DNA of 64,000 bases from Otatea glauca. Its lineage: Eukaryota; Streptophyta; Magnoliopsida; Poales; Poaceae. Below are positions 11,764-23,304 of this stretch, one piece after another. Location of the stretch: contig CM070730.1 of NCBI GenBank assembly GCA_036346275.1, forward strand, positions 41,214,918 through 41,278,917, read 5' to 3'. A program made the position numbers and the translations under genes. Within the stretch, counting starts at the first letter, position 1. Each line of letters begins with the position of its first letter. Below the pieces are notes generated by a model. It had not been told where the DNA came from. It worked only from the letters and a program-made list of their open reading frames with translations, and ran no database searches.

Positions 11764-12330
11764 CATCGCAACCGACTCCCAAACCTGAGGTCAAAGAAGA
11801 GGAGGCGTGGATTATGTACTTCGATGGTTCCAGGTCGTTTGAACGTTCGGGAGCTGGTATTCTCATCATCACCCCCCAGGGAGACAGACTGAGGTATGTG
11901 ATTCGCTTCGTCTTTCCCGCAACTAACAACGTGGCAGAGTATGATGTCCTCTTGGCCGGCATCTGAGCCTCTAAATCACTGGGTGTATGCTAGCTGATTG
12001 TGAAGGGTGACTCCTAGCTCGTTATCAACCAGTACAACAAAGATTACCAGAGCTCGGAGCCCTCGATGGGCAAGTATCTCGTCGAGGTGCGCAAGATGGA
12101 GGGGTGGTTCCGTAACCTGGAAATCAGGCATGTGCCCAGGAAGGACAATTCCAGTGCCGACCTCTTGTCCAAACTCGGGTCATCTGGAGATAAGGTTCCG
12201 ACGGATGTCATCCTCGAAACTCTGTCTACACCCTCAATTGCCGACCAAGAAGACTCGGTCACCCTCCTCGAGAGTGTTCCCTCGTGGATGAACTCGATTG
12301 TCAAGTTCCTCAACCATAGCGAGCTCCCGA
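11764..12330 (+). pseudogene. Archaeal-type second RNase H (aRNH) of the Tat element
   Basis: A second RNase H-like domain follows the first: WIMYFDGSRSFERSGAGIL carries the D of the first active-site strand, then VAEYDVLLAGI (the E region), then the RKDNSSADLLSKL tail at about 12140-12175. A stop at 11761 separates it from the first RNase H, and others (about 11963, 12015) break the frame. Two RNase H domains in a row are characteristic of Tat-lineage elements. Confidence 0.8.
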
Positions 12331-12359
12331 CTGACTCAGCCGAGAGCAGCAGAGTCAGG

Positions 12360-13465
12360 CGCTGGGCAAGCTCGTACAAGCTCATGGACGGACAACTCTA
12401 TCGTCGAGGCACCTTGGGCATTTTGATGAAATGTGTCACCCCAGAGGAAGATAAACACATGCTCAATGATATCCACTTGGGCCTCTACGGTGCTCATTCT
12501 TCTTTCAGGACAATGGTTGGGAAGGCGTTCCGGATGGGATTCTATTGGTCGATCGCGACTTCAGATGCTCGACATTGTCCGCACTGCCGAGCTTTGCCGC
12601 CCATGTTCTAAGATGCACCAACCGGCTTATGCCCTCTAGACCATCCCCCTCGCTTGGCTGTTCTCGACTTGGGGCCTCGATATCCTCGATCATTTCCCAC
12701 AGGCGATCGGGGGGAAGAAATTCTTATTCGTCGCCATCGACACCTTCACCAAGTGGATCAAGGCCGATCCATTTTTGACCATCACCGCCCGGGCAGCTGT
12801 GAAGTTTTTCCACTTGCTCATGGTCACGAGGTACGGGGTTCCATGCAGAATTATCACAGACAATGGATCGTAGTTCACCAGCGAGCTATTTCGGGAGTAC
12901 TGCGAGGAAATGAGCACCAAGGTCTGCTACGCATGAGTAAGTCACCCCCAAAGCAATGGGGCGGTCGAGCGTGCCAACGGACATATGAGTCTTCCATGAG
13001 CTCGAACAATGTGGCTGGGCCTGGGTGGATGAGCTTCCCACCATCCTTTGGTCTGTTCGTACCACGACCAACAGAGTAACAGGGGTAACCCCTTTCCAGC
13101 TCGTCTTCGGTGCTGAAGCTATCCTGCCTTCTGAGGTCACGCTGAGCTCCGCTTGGGTCAGCTTGGTCGACCAAGTCGACTTCGAGCAAGAACGGTCTCT
13201 CGACCTTGCCCTGGCGAAAGAAGTAAGTTGCCGTGCACTGCTACGATCGATGCATTACCTGCAAGCACTTCACAGGTATGCGTCTCGATCGATACGACCT
13301 AGGTGGCTCCGCATTGGGGATCTGGTCCTAAGACGAATTCAAGACCAGACTAACACCATGAAGTTATCCCCGAAATGGGAGGGCCCCTACAACGTCATTT
13401 CAGCAGATCGCACGGGGGCTTATCGGCTGGTGATGCCTGATGGTAGAGAGCTCACGAACTCGTAG
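12360..13465 (+). pseudogene. Tat-type integrase, several frame breaks
   Basis: Parts lie in different frames: the zinc-binding N-terminus (LGLYGAHSSFRTMVGKAF, then HCPHC), the core with TFTKWIKADPF and IITDNG, and the C-terminal part 13025-13465, which stays open (NRVTGVTPFQLVFGAEAILP, KLSPKWEGPYNV). The codon after IITDNGS is TAG (12871), so the core is broken next to its second Asp. The gene ends at about 13465 with a TAG. Confidence 0.87.
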
Positions 13466-13559
13466 ATCATATACTAGCTTCGAAAATTTTATGTCTATCA
13501 CTCTTACCTTGATTTGCAATAAAAAGCTCTTCTTTATTGTTTTTGCTTATGAATCTTTA

Positions 13560-13870
13560 CATGTTTCTTTGCATCTTGAGTGCCTCGACCTCGTGTCGTG
13601 ATCTCAAGGTTCACCTCCAGGGGATCATGTCAATAGTAAGCCAATTCTTATCGCATCACTCCCCCCTGTAGCAGGTCTTGGACCAGAGACTATGCCCAAG
13701 TGTTTCCGACTTCGAGATGCTTATGTCTTTTCTATTTCTTTGCGTCTCCTACACCTCGACCAAAGTGTTACGATCTCAGAGTTCACCTCTAGGGGTCACG
13801 TCATTAGTAAGACGATTCTCATCGCATCACGACTACTCCCCCGTAGCAGGACTTGAACGAGAGACCGCCC
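13560..13870 (+). repeat. Two imperfect ~178-bp direct repeats downstream of Tat integrase
   Basis: The text around GATCTCAAGGTTCACCTCCA (13600) recurs diverged around GATCTCAGAGTTCACCTCTA (13772), with the same flanking CTCGACC and ATCGCATCAC blocks. The rest of 13466-14248 has no coding signal. It is the noncoding region between pol and the antisense ORF. Confidence 0.7.
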
Positions 13871-14248
13871 TCAAAGAGTTCCCCGAGCTCGAGGAGAGCC
13901 TACTACTAGCTCGACCACGTATTAGAGTTAAGCTTGTTCTCGCTTGAAGACATGACTTTTAAAACGACTTTGTCTTAAGTTTTTTTAGGACGAAGGTGTC
14001 AACTAACCCCACAGGTCTCAACTACTAAAGAGTTCAAGGTATACCTCCTGTGCCCGAGGTTGACGTTGCTCGAACTCGACCACAGCGGGGACTGAACAAG
14101 GAGATACTACCCCAAAAACAAATAAAAAACGAGCTAAGTCTCTTCATCCAATTTCGAACACCAAAAAGGAACTGTATTTCTTTTTGCAAATTTACACTTA
14201 CAATTGGGTACAAGTTGCTCTTGTCCCTCTTCCTATCTGCTCTCCTAC

Positions 14249-14653
14249 CTACAAGTCAGCCATGTCGCGGGCAAGCTTCCCCTGCTCGAGCTCGGTGACC
14301 CTCGGCCTCAACGCCGAGAGCTCGCCCTGTAGTCGATGCGCCTCGGCTGCGGAACTGGTGGCGCGGTTGCGCTCGTCTTGGAGCTGGGCCAGGGTGTTCT
14401 TCTCCGTCCTGGTCCCTCGCCCCAGCTTCTCCTCGAGCTCGGCCACCTTCACCACGAGCTCGGTGGAGGCCTTCACTGGAGCAGCAGAGAGCTCCACAAT
14501 TTGCATGCGAAGCGTCTCTGCCTCCGCGCGCGCAGTCTCGAGGGCTCCCGCCAACGCAGCGCGCTCGGACTCGAGGGTCCTCGTCGCCTTCACGTAGAGG
14601 GATTCGATGGCCTCGTTCGACCTCTCACGCTCGGCGTTGATGGCCTGTGAGAG
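14249..14653 (-). pseudogene. Antisense coiled-coil ORF of the Tat element, C-terminal part
   Basis: The minus-strand frame is open from the gap to a stop at 14249. It encodes an Ala/Glu/Leu/Arg-rich, strongly heptad-like protein (ALAGALETARAEAETLRM, VAELEEKLG) ending ARDMADL. Long coiled coils at the C-terminus are typical of the antisense gene found between pol and the 3' LTR in Tat elements. The N-terminal part is lost in the gap, so only the tail is seen. It differs from the antisense gene at 20470-23047, so it belongs to a different subfamily. Function unknown. Confidence 0.75.
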
Positions 14654-14753
14654 NNNNNNNNNNNNNNNNNNNNNNNNNNNNNNNNNNNNNNNNNNNNNNN
14701 NNNNNNNNNNNNNNNNNNNNNNNNNNNNNNNNNNNNNNNNNNNNNNNNNNNNN
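14654..14753. other. Scaffold gap of 100 N
   Basis: Exactly 100 undetermined bases, the usual placeholder for a gap of unknown size. Sequence on the two sides belongs to different elements (a Tat antisense ORF and a Tekay-like integrase), so contiguity is unproven. Any reading frame drawn across it is an artefact. Confidence 0.98.
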
Positions 14754-15950
14754 TGACTCCAAGTACTCAATTCATCCAGGAAGTGCGAAAATGTATCAAG
14801 ATTTAAAGGAAAGATTTTGGTGGCCAAGCATGAAACGAGAAATCGCCGAATATGTTGCATTATGTGACATATGCCAAAGAGTCAAAGCTATGCACCAAAG
14901 ACAGCGAGGGCTATTACAACCCCTAAAGATACGAATGGAAATGGGAAGAAATTGGTATGGATTTCATAACGGATTGCCCGAGCATAAAGTGGATATGATT
15001 CTATATGGGTCATAGTAGATCGTTTAACTAAAGTGGCACATTTCATACAGTGAAGACCACTTATTAGGAGACCGGTTAGCGAACTTTATATGGCGCGGTT
15101 ATGCAGCACGCGAATCAAGAAGAAGATAGTGTCGAGCAGAGGTACCCAATTTACCTCCATTTTGGGAGTAAGCTACATGAGGCAATGGGGACTCGTTTGA
15201 ACTTGATCTGACCTACCATCCCATGAGACGGATGGTCAAGCGAGAGGTTAACAGATATTGGAAGATATGTTGAGAGCACTGCGCTTTAGCATATTCAACC
15301 TCATGGGACAAGTGTTTGCCTTATCTTTGAGTTTAGTTACAACAACGATTATCGAGGCGAGTTCTGGATGTCTCCATTTGAAGCTTTGTATGGTGGTCTG
15401 TCGAACACCATTGAATTGGAATGAGAGGCAGGCGAGCGACATGTTTTTGGACGGACATTCTTGAGGCGGAAGAACAAATCATACGATCGGGGAAAGATTG
15501 AAGATTGCACTGTCGAGCGAGAAGAGTTATCGCGACAACCGTCATAGGGGCGAGCTTTGAACCGAAGATTTTGTGTACCTTAAGTCACACCTCTCAAAGA
15601 GTCGAGAAGGTTCCATGCAAAGAAAGCTCGCACCAGATATATCGGACCATTCAAGATCTTGAGCATGAGGTGAAGTTGCTTATCGGTTGGATTACCTCCA
15701 TCTTTGGCGGAGTGCATGATGTATTCCATGTATCACAAGCGAAGAAGTGTCTTGAGTACGGAAGAGCAAACACTTTTGGAACAATTGAGCGCAAGAAGAT
15801 CGACTTACAAAGAACATCAGATGAAGATTACGGGCGTAATGGGCGGAGAGACAAGGAACAAGTCAACACGTTCTGCAGAGTTGAGTGGAGCAACCATTCG
15901 GAAAAGTGAAGCAACATGGGAGCGAGAAGAAGATCGAAGGAGTTCCTAAC
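14754..15950 (+). pseudogene. Tekay-like integrase with C-terminal chromodomain, heavily broken
   Basis: The zinc-binding part is readable ([26 protein letters not shown]). The DDE core is present only as short pieces in changing frames (15000-15400), with many small deletions. The C-terminus shows GVHDVFHVSQAKKCLEY (about 15710-15760) and a chromodomain tail ending ATWEREED (15918-15941). Chromodomains are found on the integrases of chromoviruses and are thought to guide insertion to heterochromatin. No frame could give a working protein. Confidence 0.85.
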
Positions 15951-15990
15951 CTATTTACGTAAGCGACCTTGAATCTCGGGGGCGAGATTA

Positions 15991-16003
15991 CATTAAGGAG
16001 GTT
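15991..16003 (+). promoter_or_regulatory. Polypurine tract before the 3' LTR
   Basis: The purine-rich ATTAAGGAGGTTT lies directly before the TGTAACACC start of the LTR. This is the place where plus-strand DNA synthesis is primed. Confidence 0.65.
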
Positions 16004-19000
16004 TGTAACACCTAATTTTGCTCTAACTTAAATTTTGGAGTATTTTTATTTTTGTGAATTTTTTAAATTTATTTGGATTTATTCAAATAGGGCTTTTCTT
16101 GAAAACAATTGAATAATGGAAAAGTTTTTGCAAAGTTTTATTGCAAATATTTTAATTGAGTTTCAAATATCTCAAAGTAATTTACGGAATTTTTCTAGAA
16201 TTTTTACGCTATTTTAAAAGCTCAAATGATTTAATTGAATTTCTAGAATTATTTTAAATGTGAAATGATTTTAAAATCAGTTGAGCGATAATGGGCGAGC
16301 CCATTCTTGTCGCGTCTCGCCGACCAGCTTGCAGAAACCTAAGCGCCGCCCGTCCAACCGTCCGTCCGGATCGCTGCGCTGTCGCGTGTGCCACGTCGCC
16401 GTCGCGCGTGAGCCGCCGGATCATCGCCGCGCGAAACGCTGGATCGCGCCACGTCCGCCGTCCCCGAGATCGCGAAGAGGCGTGGGCTTTGATGGCCGTG
16501 ATTTCCGCCGCGATTCCGCGCCGCGTCGAGGCGATCCTTAAGTCCGTTGAGTAAATGCGTCTGCGAGGCCTTGGCGCGCGTCTTTGACTCTCGCATGCAC
16601 ACGAGACCCTCTCTGGCGCTGGCGAGCTCGCCGTAGTTGCGTCTTTGTGCCGCGGTTTTTAAATCGTTTTCTTCGGCCCGTCGGTTTCTCTCGCCGTCGC
16701 CAAGGTCACCGGGTAATCCTTCCATCAAGCCGCGTCGAGCGAGCCACTTCATCATCGCGGAGAAGCCCGTGTGCGCCGTGGCTGCGTCATCTTCCTCAAC
16801 TCGGCGGACCTTTTCTTCTGCGTCGCGTCGCCTTCACCGAAACTTAAGTCGTCCATCAGATCTTCATCGCATGCGCTTCGGTTCGTCCATGTCTCTTGTC
16901 TTTGTGTTCTTCTAGAGTAGATGCATGCAGGTTAGATCTGGTTTGAGCGGTAGGGATTAGATCTAGATTCTGCGGCTAGATTTAATCACGAACCCTTGGA
17001 TCTTTGGGCCAGCGTAGGATTGAGCCACGTCGCGCCTTGAGCGATGAAACCGCTCGGTACCGTGGGCGTTAGATTAGATCTAAGCGGTAGAGATTAGATC
17101 TGGTTTTGCCCTAAGGATCCGCGCCCGTTGATTTGAGCGTCTGGCGGAGATAACTGCCGTACCCTCGCCAAATCGCGTCTTGGCGGCGTGGGCGTTTTGA
17201 GGCGGAGACCAGATCCGGCCGTCGATTTGGTGCACCCGTCGCGATTGCGCCGGCGTGTCGTCGCATGAACCGAGGCGTCGCGATGGCGGCGGTCTTGGCC
17301 GTTGGATCGGCGTGCCGTTGGATGTGCGGCAGCGTGGGCGTGGGCCGGCGTCGCCGCGTTGGATCGCGTGGTGAGCCATTGGATCTTGCGCGGCGTGTCA
17401 TCGCGCATCTCGAAGCGGCTGCGTGCGTGAGAGATCGGCCGTTGATTCAGCGAGCGGCTCCGGATCTTGCCGCGTTCTGCTTTGATTACAGTGAACCGAG
17501 TCCACGGTAGACGAGCGAAGCCGTGAACCAGTTCATAGACCCGAAGCGGCGTGGCGGCCTGCAGGCGTGCCGCGTGTCGTCTTGGCGTCATCGGCGTCAT
17601 AAATATATTATATATAAAAATATTTTGGCGAAATTCTTTTATGTGCTGGCGTCATCATGATGCAATGCTGACGTCATAAATGCGAATTTTCAGTATAAAA
17701 ATAATTGGGAAAAATCGGATTTCTTAATTTCAGTATTTTGATTTTATTCAAATTTCAAATGACTATAACTTTTGCATTTTAACTCGGATTTGGGTGATTC
17801 AAATTTCTAAAAATTCATAAAATTATGATCTATTTAATGATGAATTTTATTTGAATTTTGAGGCCATTTAGTCCTCTGTATTAGATTTTTATTGTATATT
17901 TTGTTTGTTCGCGTGAAGCGCAAATTTGCTTGAAAGTTTGAGGAAGAATTCGTCGCTCAAGACCAAGCTTGAACACGACCAGCAACTCTTTGAAGGCAAG
18001 TGATGCTTTGATCATTTTGATCCCAGGTTTTCAAAATGTAGTTTATGTTTTGAATCTATGCATGCTTATTTATTTAAAATAAATTTAAATTGATTTCGGA
18101 TAATGTAGTTAATCAACCCATTTTATTATGCCACCTTGAATTATTAATTGTATGCCTAAATCATTGTCACCTAAGTTTGATTATATTAGTTGGATGCTAA
18201 TATTGTGCCAACACGGGAGGCTAGGCCGGTGAGTAGATGCTTAGCCTTGCATCGAGTCATGAATGATCTTTCGAAAAATGCTACAAAATTGACTAATGGA
18301 ATATTGAATGTATTTTGAAAAGTGGTGTGATGATGCCACATGATGAGATTTAGGTATAGTGACTGTGTGGTTCCGTCACGATGTTGAGTTATTCTTGGCA
18401 TGTGTTGCCTGATAATCAAGCGGGGTGAAATGATTTAGGCTGGGGCAAGTGGCAGAGGTTGTGTGCCAGGTGGGCTGTGTGTGATGGGTTGATGAGTGTT
18501 GTGAGTCTGTGTGCCACAATGGTATGTGTGCCTTGTTGAGTGTTGGAAGTCTTGCCTTGAGTCGAGTTAAGGACTTCACCTTGCAAGCCTTTGATACGAG
18601 TCACCGTACAACCACATATACGATATGGGACGGACCTAGTTGACTAGGGTTACGATATCTTTCCTCGATACACAGGGTGGCGGTACGGTGTATCTGTATG
18701 GGGCGTACGTGCTACGGCTTGGTACCCATCCAGCGGTGGTTGGCGGTCCTATGCCGGCTCTGTGTGAGGGAAGTGATAGTGAAGGCAATCTGGGAGAGGT
18801 TCTTTGGTTAAGGTAGAGGTTCTGAAAAGCTTTGTTGCGGACAATCACTGTGTGGTGGTGTATCTTGTGGGTAAAGTGTACAACCTCTGCAGTGTCAAAA
18901 CTATTGAATAGCCGTGCTCTGGTATTGTGCATTGCTCGGGATTACAGATCAAGGGTAGATTTTCTTAAACAAAGCGTGGAAGGGTGGTGTGTGCCAAGTG

Positions 19001-19596
19001 TTAAAAATATTATTAAAGTGTGTGTGAGAATCTTGATGAAAAACCATTTGAAGAAATTAGTATTACTTATAACTATTCCATTGCTTTAAATTAAATAAGG
19101 TCTTGGTTTAAAAATCTTTGTTGATGCAAAAGAACCATTTAAGCCCAACCTTTGGAATAAGCTTTGCATATAGTAATAGCGTTGCATCTGTGCATTACTT
19201 GTTGAGTGCCTTGTGTACTCATCCCACCTTGCTTATCAACCCCAACATCAGTGGAGGAGACTACACCAGTTTGGGAGGAGGAGTACATTGAGGACGAGCA
19301 ACTAGGGGCAAGCCCGATCGGTTACTGTGGCAAGATGAAGGCTTCCACAGGTTGTTTATGTTCATTGCTATTTCTTTTCTTTGAATAATGTAAGCCTGTG
19401 TGGCTTTCTTATCTGTAAGGAGACCATAAGGTCGTACAACTCGGTTTATATACATGTTTGCACTAATTATTCTTATATCTTCGTGAATATGCTGTGATGT
19501 ACAGCCCTGCCTTATTTGTGTGTGCTAAGCGTGATCTGGGTAGCCACAGAATACCACAGTCGGATCTGCGAGTTCGGGTCCGCAGTTGTCACGACA
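16004..19596 (+). repeat. 3' LTR of the Tekay-like element (about 3.6 kb)
   Basis: It begins TGTAACACC and ends GTTGTCACGACA. A GGATCTGCGAGTTCGGGTCC segment near the end matches the mirror-image start of the 4842 LTR (GGACCCGG). Like the other long LTRs here it has a GC-rich block (16300-17600) between AT-rich parts. The open frames in the GC block run on both strands and have no recognisable protein, so I annotate none. Confidence 0.8.
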
Positions 19597-19599
19597 CCG

Positions 19600-20130
19600 A
19601 GATCGGTAGCGTGAGATTTACCTTAGATCCGACTTGGGATATGTTAAATTTGCTTGTGCTCGTGGCCAAATGATACCTATATCAAGTAGGACATGACTTA
19701 GGCTCGACTTGGGCGTATCGGGTTTATTTGGCTCATGGTGAATGATACCCATATCCATTGATGTGAGATCGACTTGGGTGAACTTGGGCGTTCCATACAT
19801 CGTGGCTCTGGCGAGTGATACCCATATCCGGCCGGTGTAGGATACAACCACAGTCAGACTTGGGACATATCATATTTACGTGGCTCTTGGCGGAGTGATG
19901 CACATTACCCGGCCCGGTGTAGATCGGCTCTGATGCGAATTGGGACATATCGAAGTTTATTCGAATGGTATCCGTACCCATTTATTCTGACCTATGACTT
20001 TTGACCCTCGTGGGGCATCGTTGGATTGTGCCTTATCGGGGCTCAACTTGTGATATATGATCCGTCATGCGGTAACCAGCGAGACCAGTGGGGCATATCA
20101 CAAGAAGATATTTTTAATTCATATTGGAGG
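19600..20130 (-). repeat. Degenerate ~80-bp tandem repeats at the Tat 3' end
   Basis: Repeated phrases such as GTGATACCCATATCC and GACTTGGG.CATAT recur about every 80 bases. The block is the inverted counterpart of the better preserved array at 30842-31165 in the sister element. From 20130 to 20469 there is a leader-like stretch before the antisense gene, with a TATA-like CTTTTAAAGG near 20320. Confidence 0.75.
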
Positions 20131-20469
20131 ATATTCACACCGCTTGTTGCATTGAGTGTCTAGGCATCTCATCGTGGGTTCTGGCGTGTCCCGGACTCGA
20201 CTTGGTCAAGCCACGGTTGCCTCGTCTGTCGGCCGCCCAGCGTGAGTGAGTCCTTCGGGACGCACAATAGATCTGGTGTCTTGCAATTTTCGCCTAATCG
20301 GCGTAACCTAACTTTTCCGCTTTTAAAGGCGGTCCATGCGTCGCGGGCCAGTTCCTCTTTCTTGCGCCTCTTGCCCCTTACGCTTCCTTGCCACTCTGAC
20401 CTCTCCGCCATTAGGGTAAACTGCTGTTGCGCTCGCATCCTCGCGCCACCGCTGATCCTTTCTTCGAAG

Positions 20470-23047
20470 ATGTCTCCTCCACCCTCCAAGGATGTCTCCT
20501 CGTCACCTTCGCCCAAAGATTGGACCACATCGACCACGACGGAGGAGCGATTGCAATCCATGGTGGGCAGCCGGGGTTCTCTGGCCCGATCACGATCTCC
20601 GCTGTCCGTCGGTGGTGAATCCACTCCCACTCCTCGCCTTGAAGAGGTCGTGGTCTTTGCGTCTTTTTTCCAGCGCTAGCTGGGCCTTCCCACATGCACT
20701 TTCCTTTGCGGCCTCCTCTACTTTTATGAAATCGAACTGGTGAATTTGAACCCCAATTCCATACTGCAAATCTCCCATTTTGTCCATCTTTGTGAGGCCC
20801 TCCTAGGAATCCGCCCCCATTTTGACCTCTTTCGCCATTTTTACCTCATGAAACCTTATCCCTCGAAAAGCGACCCCAAGGTAGTCAGGGGAGCCGGATT
20901 TCTGATGCGGGAGGGGCTGAAGAAAAGCTACTTTGCAATTCCCTTCAAAACCTCCAACAAATGCTGGCATCAAGAGTGGTTCTATTGTGCCAATCTGAAG
21001 CCTGCTCTTCCCTCCTTTCTTTGGATCTGCGGCCTAGGCGTCCCTTTCTGAGTGTCCGCCCCAGCGCCGCCGACATGGATCAGTGCATGACCTCTGGCTG
21101 ATTGAGAAATTAAAGAGGATGGCCTCACGGGGTTAGTGCGGCTCATCATTTGCGCTTCTCGCGGATTCGGGCTCTGAAGGAAGCGAGTCCATAGGATCGC
21201 ATTGAAGGAAGGATGATCGACCGGGAGGCGCAGGCGTGTCTAGGAACAAGTATGTGGTCGGGTAAGCGAATTCTTCATCTCGGCGTCGGCGTGTACTGCC
21301 GTCGGATGCGAAATCCTTCACCGCATCACACCCTCCTCCTGAGGTAAGCGAGTTTGGCCGACCGATTTTTGCCTTTTGTCTCTGAACATCTTTTGACGGT
21401 GTAGTGCTCCCTTTTAGGATCGGGCGGCCTTCTTTAGCGACGCACCTCTCCCGGAGATGCCCGTTCACAAGGGCACTCTTCCCAAATGACCGGCGAGCTC
21501 TTCGGTCGGAGGCCCCGTCACCAAGAAGGGGAAGAAAACAATGGTCGAAGAATCTACGAAGCCCCGGTGCCCGACTAGCGGTCCCAAGATACAGCAATCA
21601 TCAGCACGGGCCCCGATGCCTTTGGCCACCTCTCCTTCTGAGCCAGTGGCGTAGCCGAGCCCTGATATGAGGTACTCGGGCAGTCAGGAGGGATCCAGGG
21701 TTCCGACCGGTGGCGCCCCGAGTGGTCCCTCCAGTAGTAGTTCTGCCACCTGGAAGAAGCCACCGATAAGGATGAAGAAGTCCGACAGGTTTGTTACCAC
21801 ATCGACTCTTTAATTGGCGTGTTTCGCCAGCTTTATTTGCTGACAGTTCTTCTTTGTAGGAATCCTTCAGTCGATGTTCCTATCGAGGACTCGCCCGGGG
21901 TTCCGGTGGGGGCCAAGCCCAAGGACACCGGAGCTCCTCCCAAGCCCCAGCCGTCTTTGCCGATACCTCACGCTTCGGCATCAGGCCCTGCCGCTAAGGA
22001 GCCCGTCTCCCGTTCGTCCCCTGAAGTCGAATAGATTCCCCGGATTCCGCCGTCCCCCTCCCTCCCCCGGCTCGTAATGCAAGCTGCGTGGATCGATGAG
22101 GAGGACGGCTTGAAGCTCCTGGACGACTCGGAGGAGAAGGAGAAAGAGAGAATTGACTTCTACATTCATGCCACGAGCTGCGCACGCTTGGCCCGGGTAA
22201 CCACTTTGCTGCGCTCGCCGTTTTTCTTGCTTATGCGAGTCGGCCTGTAGTCACCTGTTCTCGTGTTGATCGCAGAAAATAGGGGAGCGCTCTGAAAAGA
22301 AGGCCGAGTACCTCCGGAAGATGCTCACGAGTCGAGCAGCCTTGAGAATACTGGCAGTGGAGCGAGATCAAGGTAGGGCATGCTGGTAGTGCAGGCTCTC
22401 CGATCCCGAGTTACCGTGCCGTGGGAGGAAGCTGGATGTTATCGCATCCCTCCGTGGTGAATATCTCTTAACCTCCCCGTACTTCTCATTCGGTCGACTG
22501 GCTTTTTGATTTCCTTATATCCGTGTCAGCTCGAGATTCTAAGGTCGCGAAGCTTCAAGGATGGCTTGAAGTCTCGGGAAAGGAATTGGAAGGTATTCTC
22601 AGTCGCTCAACCTTCTCTTATCTTCATCGTCCTCTGCATGGTCCTTGAAATCCTGCTCTGCTTGCAGATTATAAGATCAAGGCAGCAGCGCGATCTGCTA
22701 TTTTCAATGACAAGGTTAACGCCCATGAGACGTCTTGCTCAAAGCTCTGCGAGGCCTCGGGGCCCTTGCTGAGCTCGCTTCATCCCGAAGGCGAGAGGCA
22801 GCTCAGCCGGGCCCAAGTTATCAATCGGTTGGAGGAGGCCCCCAAGGAGCTCAAGTGACTTCTGAAGGGAGCGGCGACCAATGGTGCTAGCCAGGCTCTG
22901 GCGGTTACAAAGTCGCTTTACCCTCGAGTGGATCTTGAAGTTATCAAGGAGGGCTACGCCTGCAACATAGATGAGGATCAAGCCGTCGAACTCTGGGAGG
23001 AAGTCCAAGACACCTCTTTGTCTATTGTAGAAACTTTGGATCTGTAA
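20470..23047 (+). pseudogene. Spliced antisense gene of the Tat element (gypsy-type transposon domain plus coiled coil)
   Basis: The start is chosen at ATG 20470 (MSPPPSKDVSS); the sister copy starts at the same place. An N-terminal domain (about 20640-21040) with NLNPNSILQISHFVHLCEAL and PHFDLFRHFYL is the 'putative gypsy type transposon' domain known from grass Tat elements. Five introns with GT...AG ends can be placed at 21344-21417, 21789-21859, 22197-22275, 22373-22529 and 22593-22667. Each joins the flanking exons in frame. The C-terminal exons form charged helices and end IVETLDL, TAA at 23045. A frame break near 20677 and in-frame stops near 21488, 21652, 22032 and 22857 make this copy defective. 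Role unknown. It lies opposite in sense to pol, between integrase and the 3' LTR. Confidence 0.82.
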
Positions 23048-23304
23048 ATTGAAAGTATATAAAGGCGTTTCCTTGCTCTTGTATTTTTCTCTTTAAATAT
23101 GCATATTTTTTCGAGTGGTTTCGACATATCGTGTCCGACTAGTCCAACCCCCGGGCTCTGTGGCATGGTTCGTGACACATGTCTCAGAGTCTTAAAATCG
23201 TAGGAGCGAAGCACTTCGGACACATAAATCTCGAGAAGATTATGTAAAAAATAACTTTAATATCGATCTTTTCATTCATAAAGGAACAATTTGAATTACA
23301 AAGT

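Larger units (their letters stand above)
10759..14653 (+). mobile_element. Old Tat-lineage Ty3/gypsy fragment (RT to antisense ORF), ends at scaffold gap
   Basis: Domain order is RT, RNase H, a second archaeal-type RNase H, integrase, a noncoding stretch, then an ORF on the opposite strand. The dual RNase H and the antisense ORF are marks of the Tat lineage (for example Grande, Cinful, RIRE2, Retand). The left side is cut inside RT by the Tekay-like LTR, and the right side runs into the 100-N gap. Many stops show that it is older than the element that interrupted it. Confidence 0.88.
14754..19596 (+). mobile_element. Decayed Tekay-like Ty3/gypsy element, 3' part (integrase, chromodomain, LTR)
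   Basis: It starts at the gap inside the integrase and runs through a chromodomain, a polypurine tract and a complete 3' LTR. It ends at 19596 inside the repeat-rich 3' region of a minus-strand Tat element, into which it inserted. The bases after it are CCGAG (19597-19601), the expected target duplication. The matching left flank is hidden by the gap. Confidence 0.85.

Noticed and set aside
14249..15015. Open frames on both strands that continue through the run of N
   Set aside because: They exist only because N codons are not read as stops. The two sides belong to different elements.
16281..17600. Possible small host genes in a GC-rich stretch
   Set aside because: Within the limits of an LTR (16004-19596), with short frames on both strands and no similarity that I recognise.
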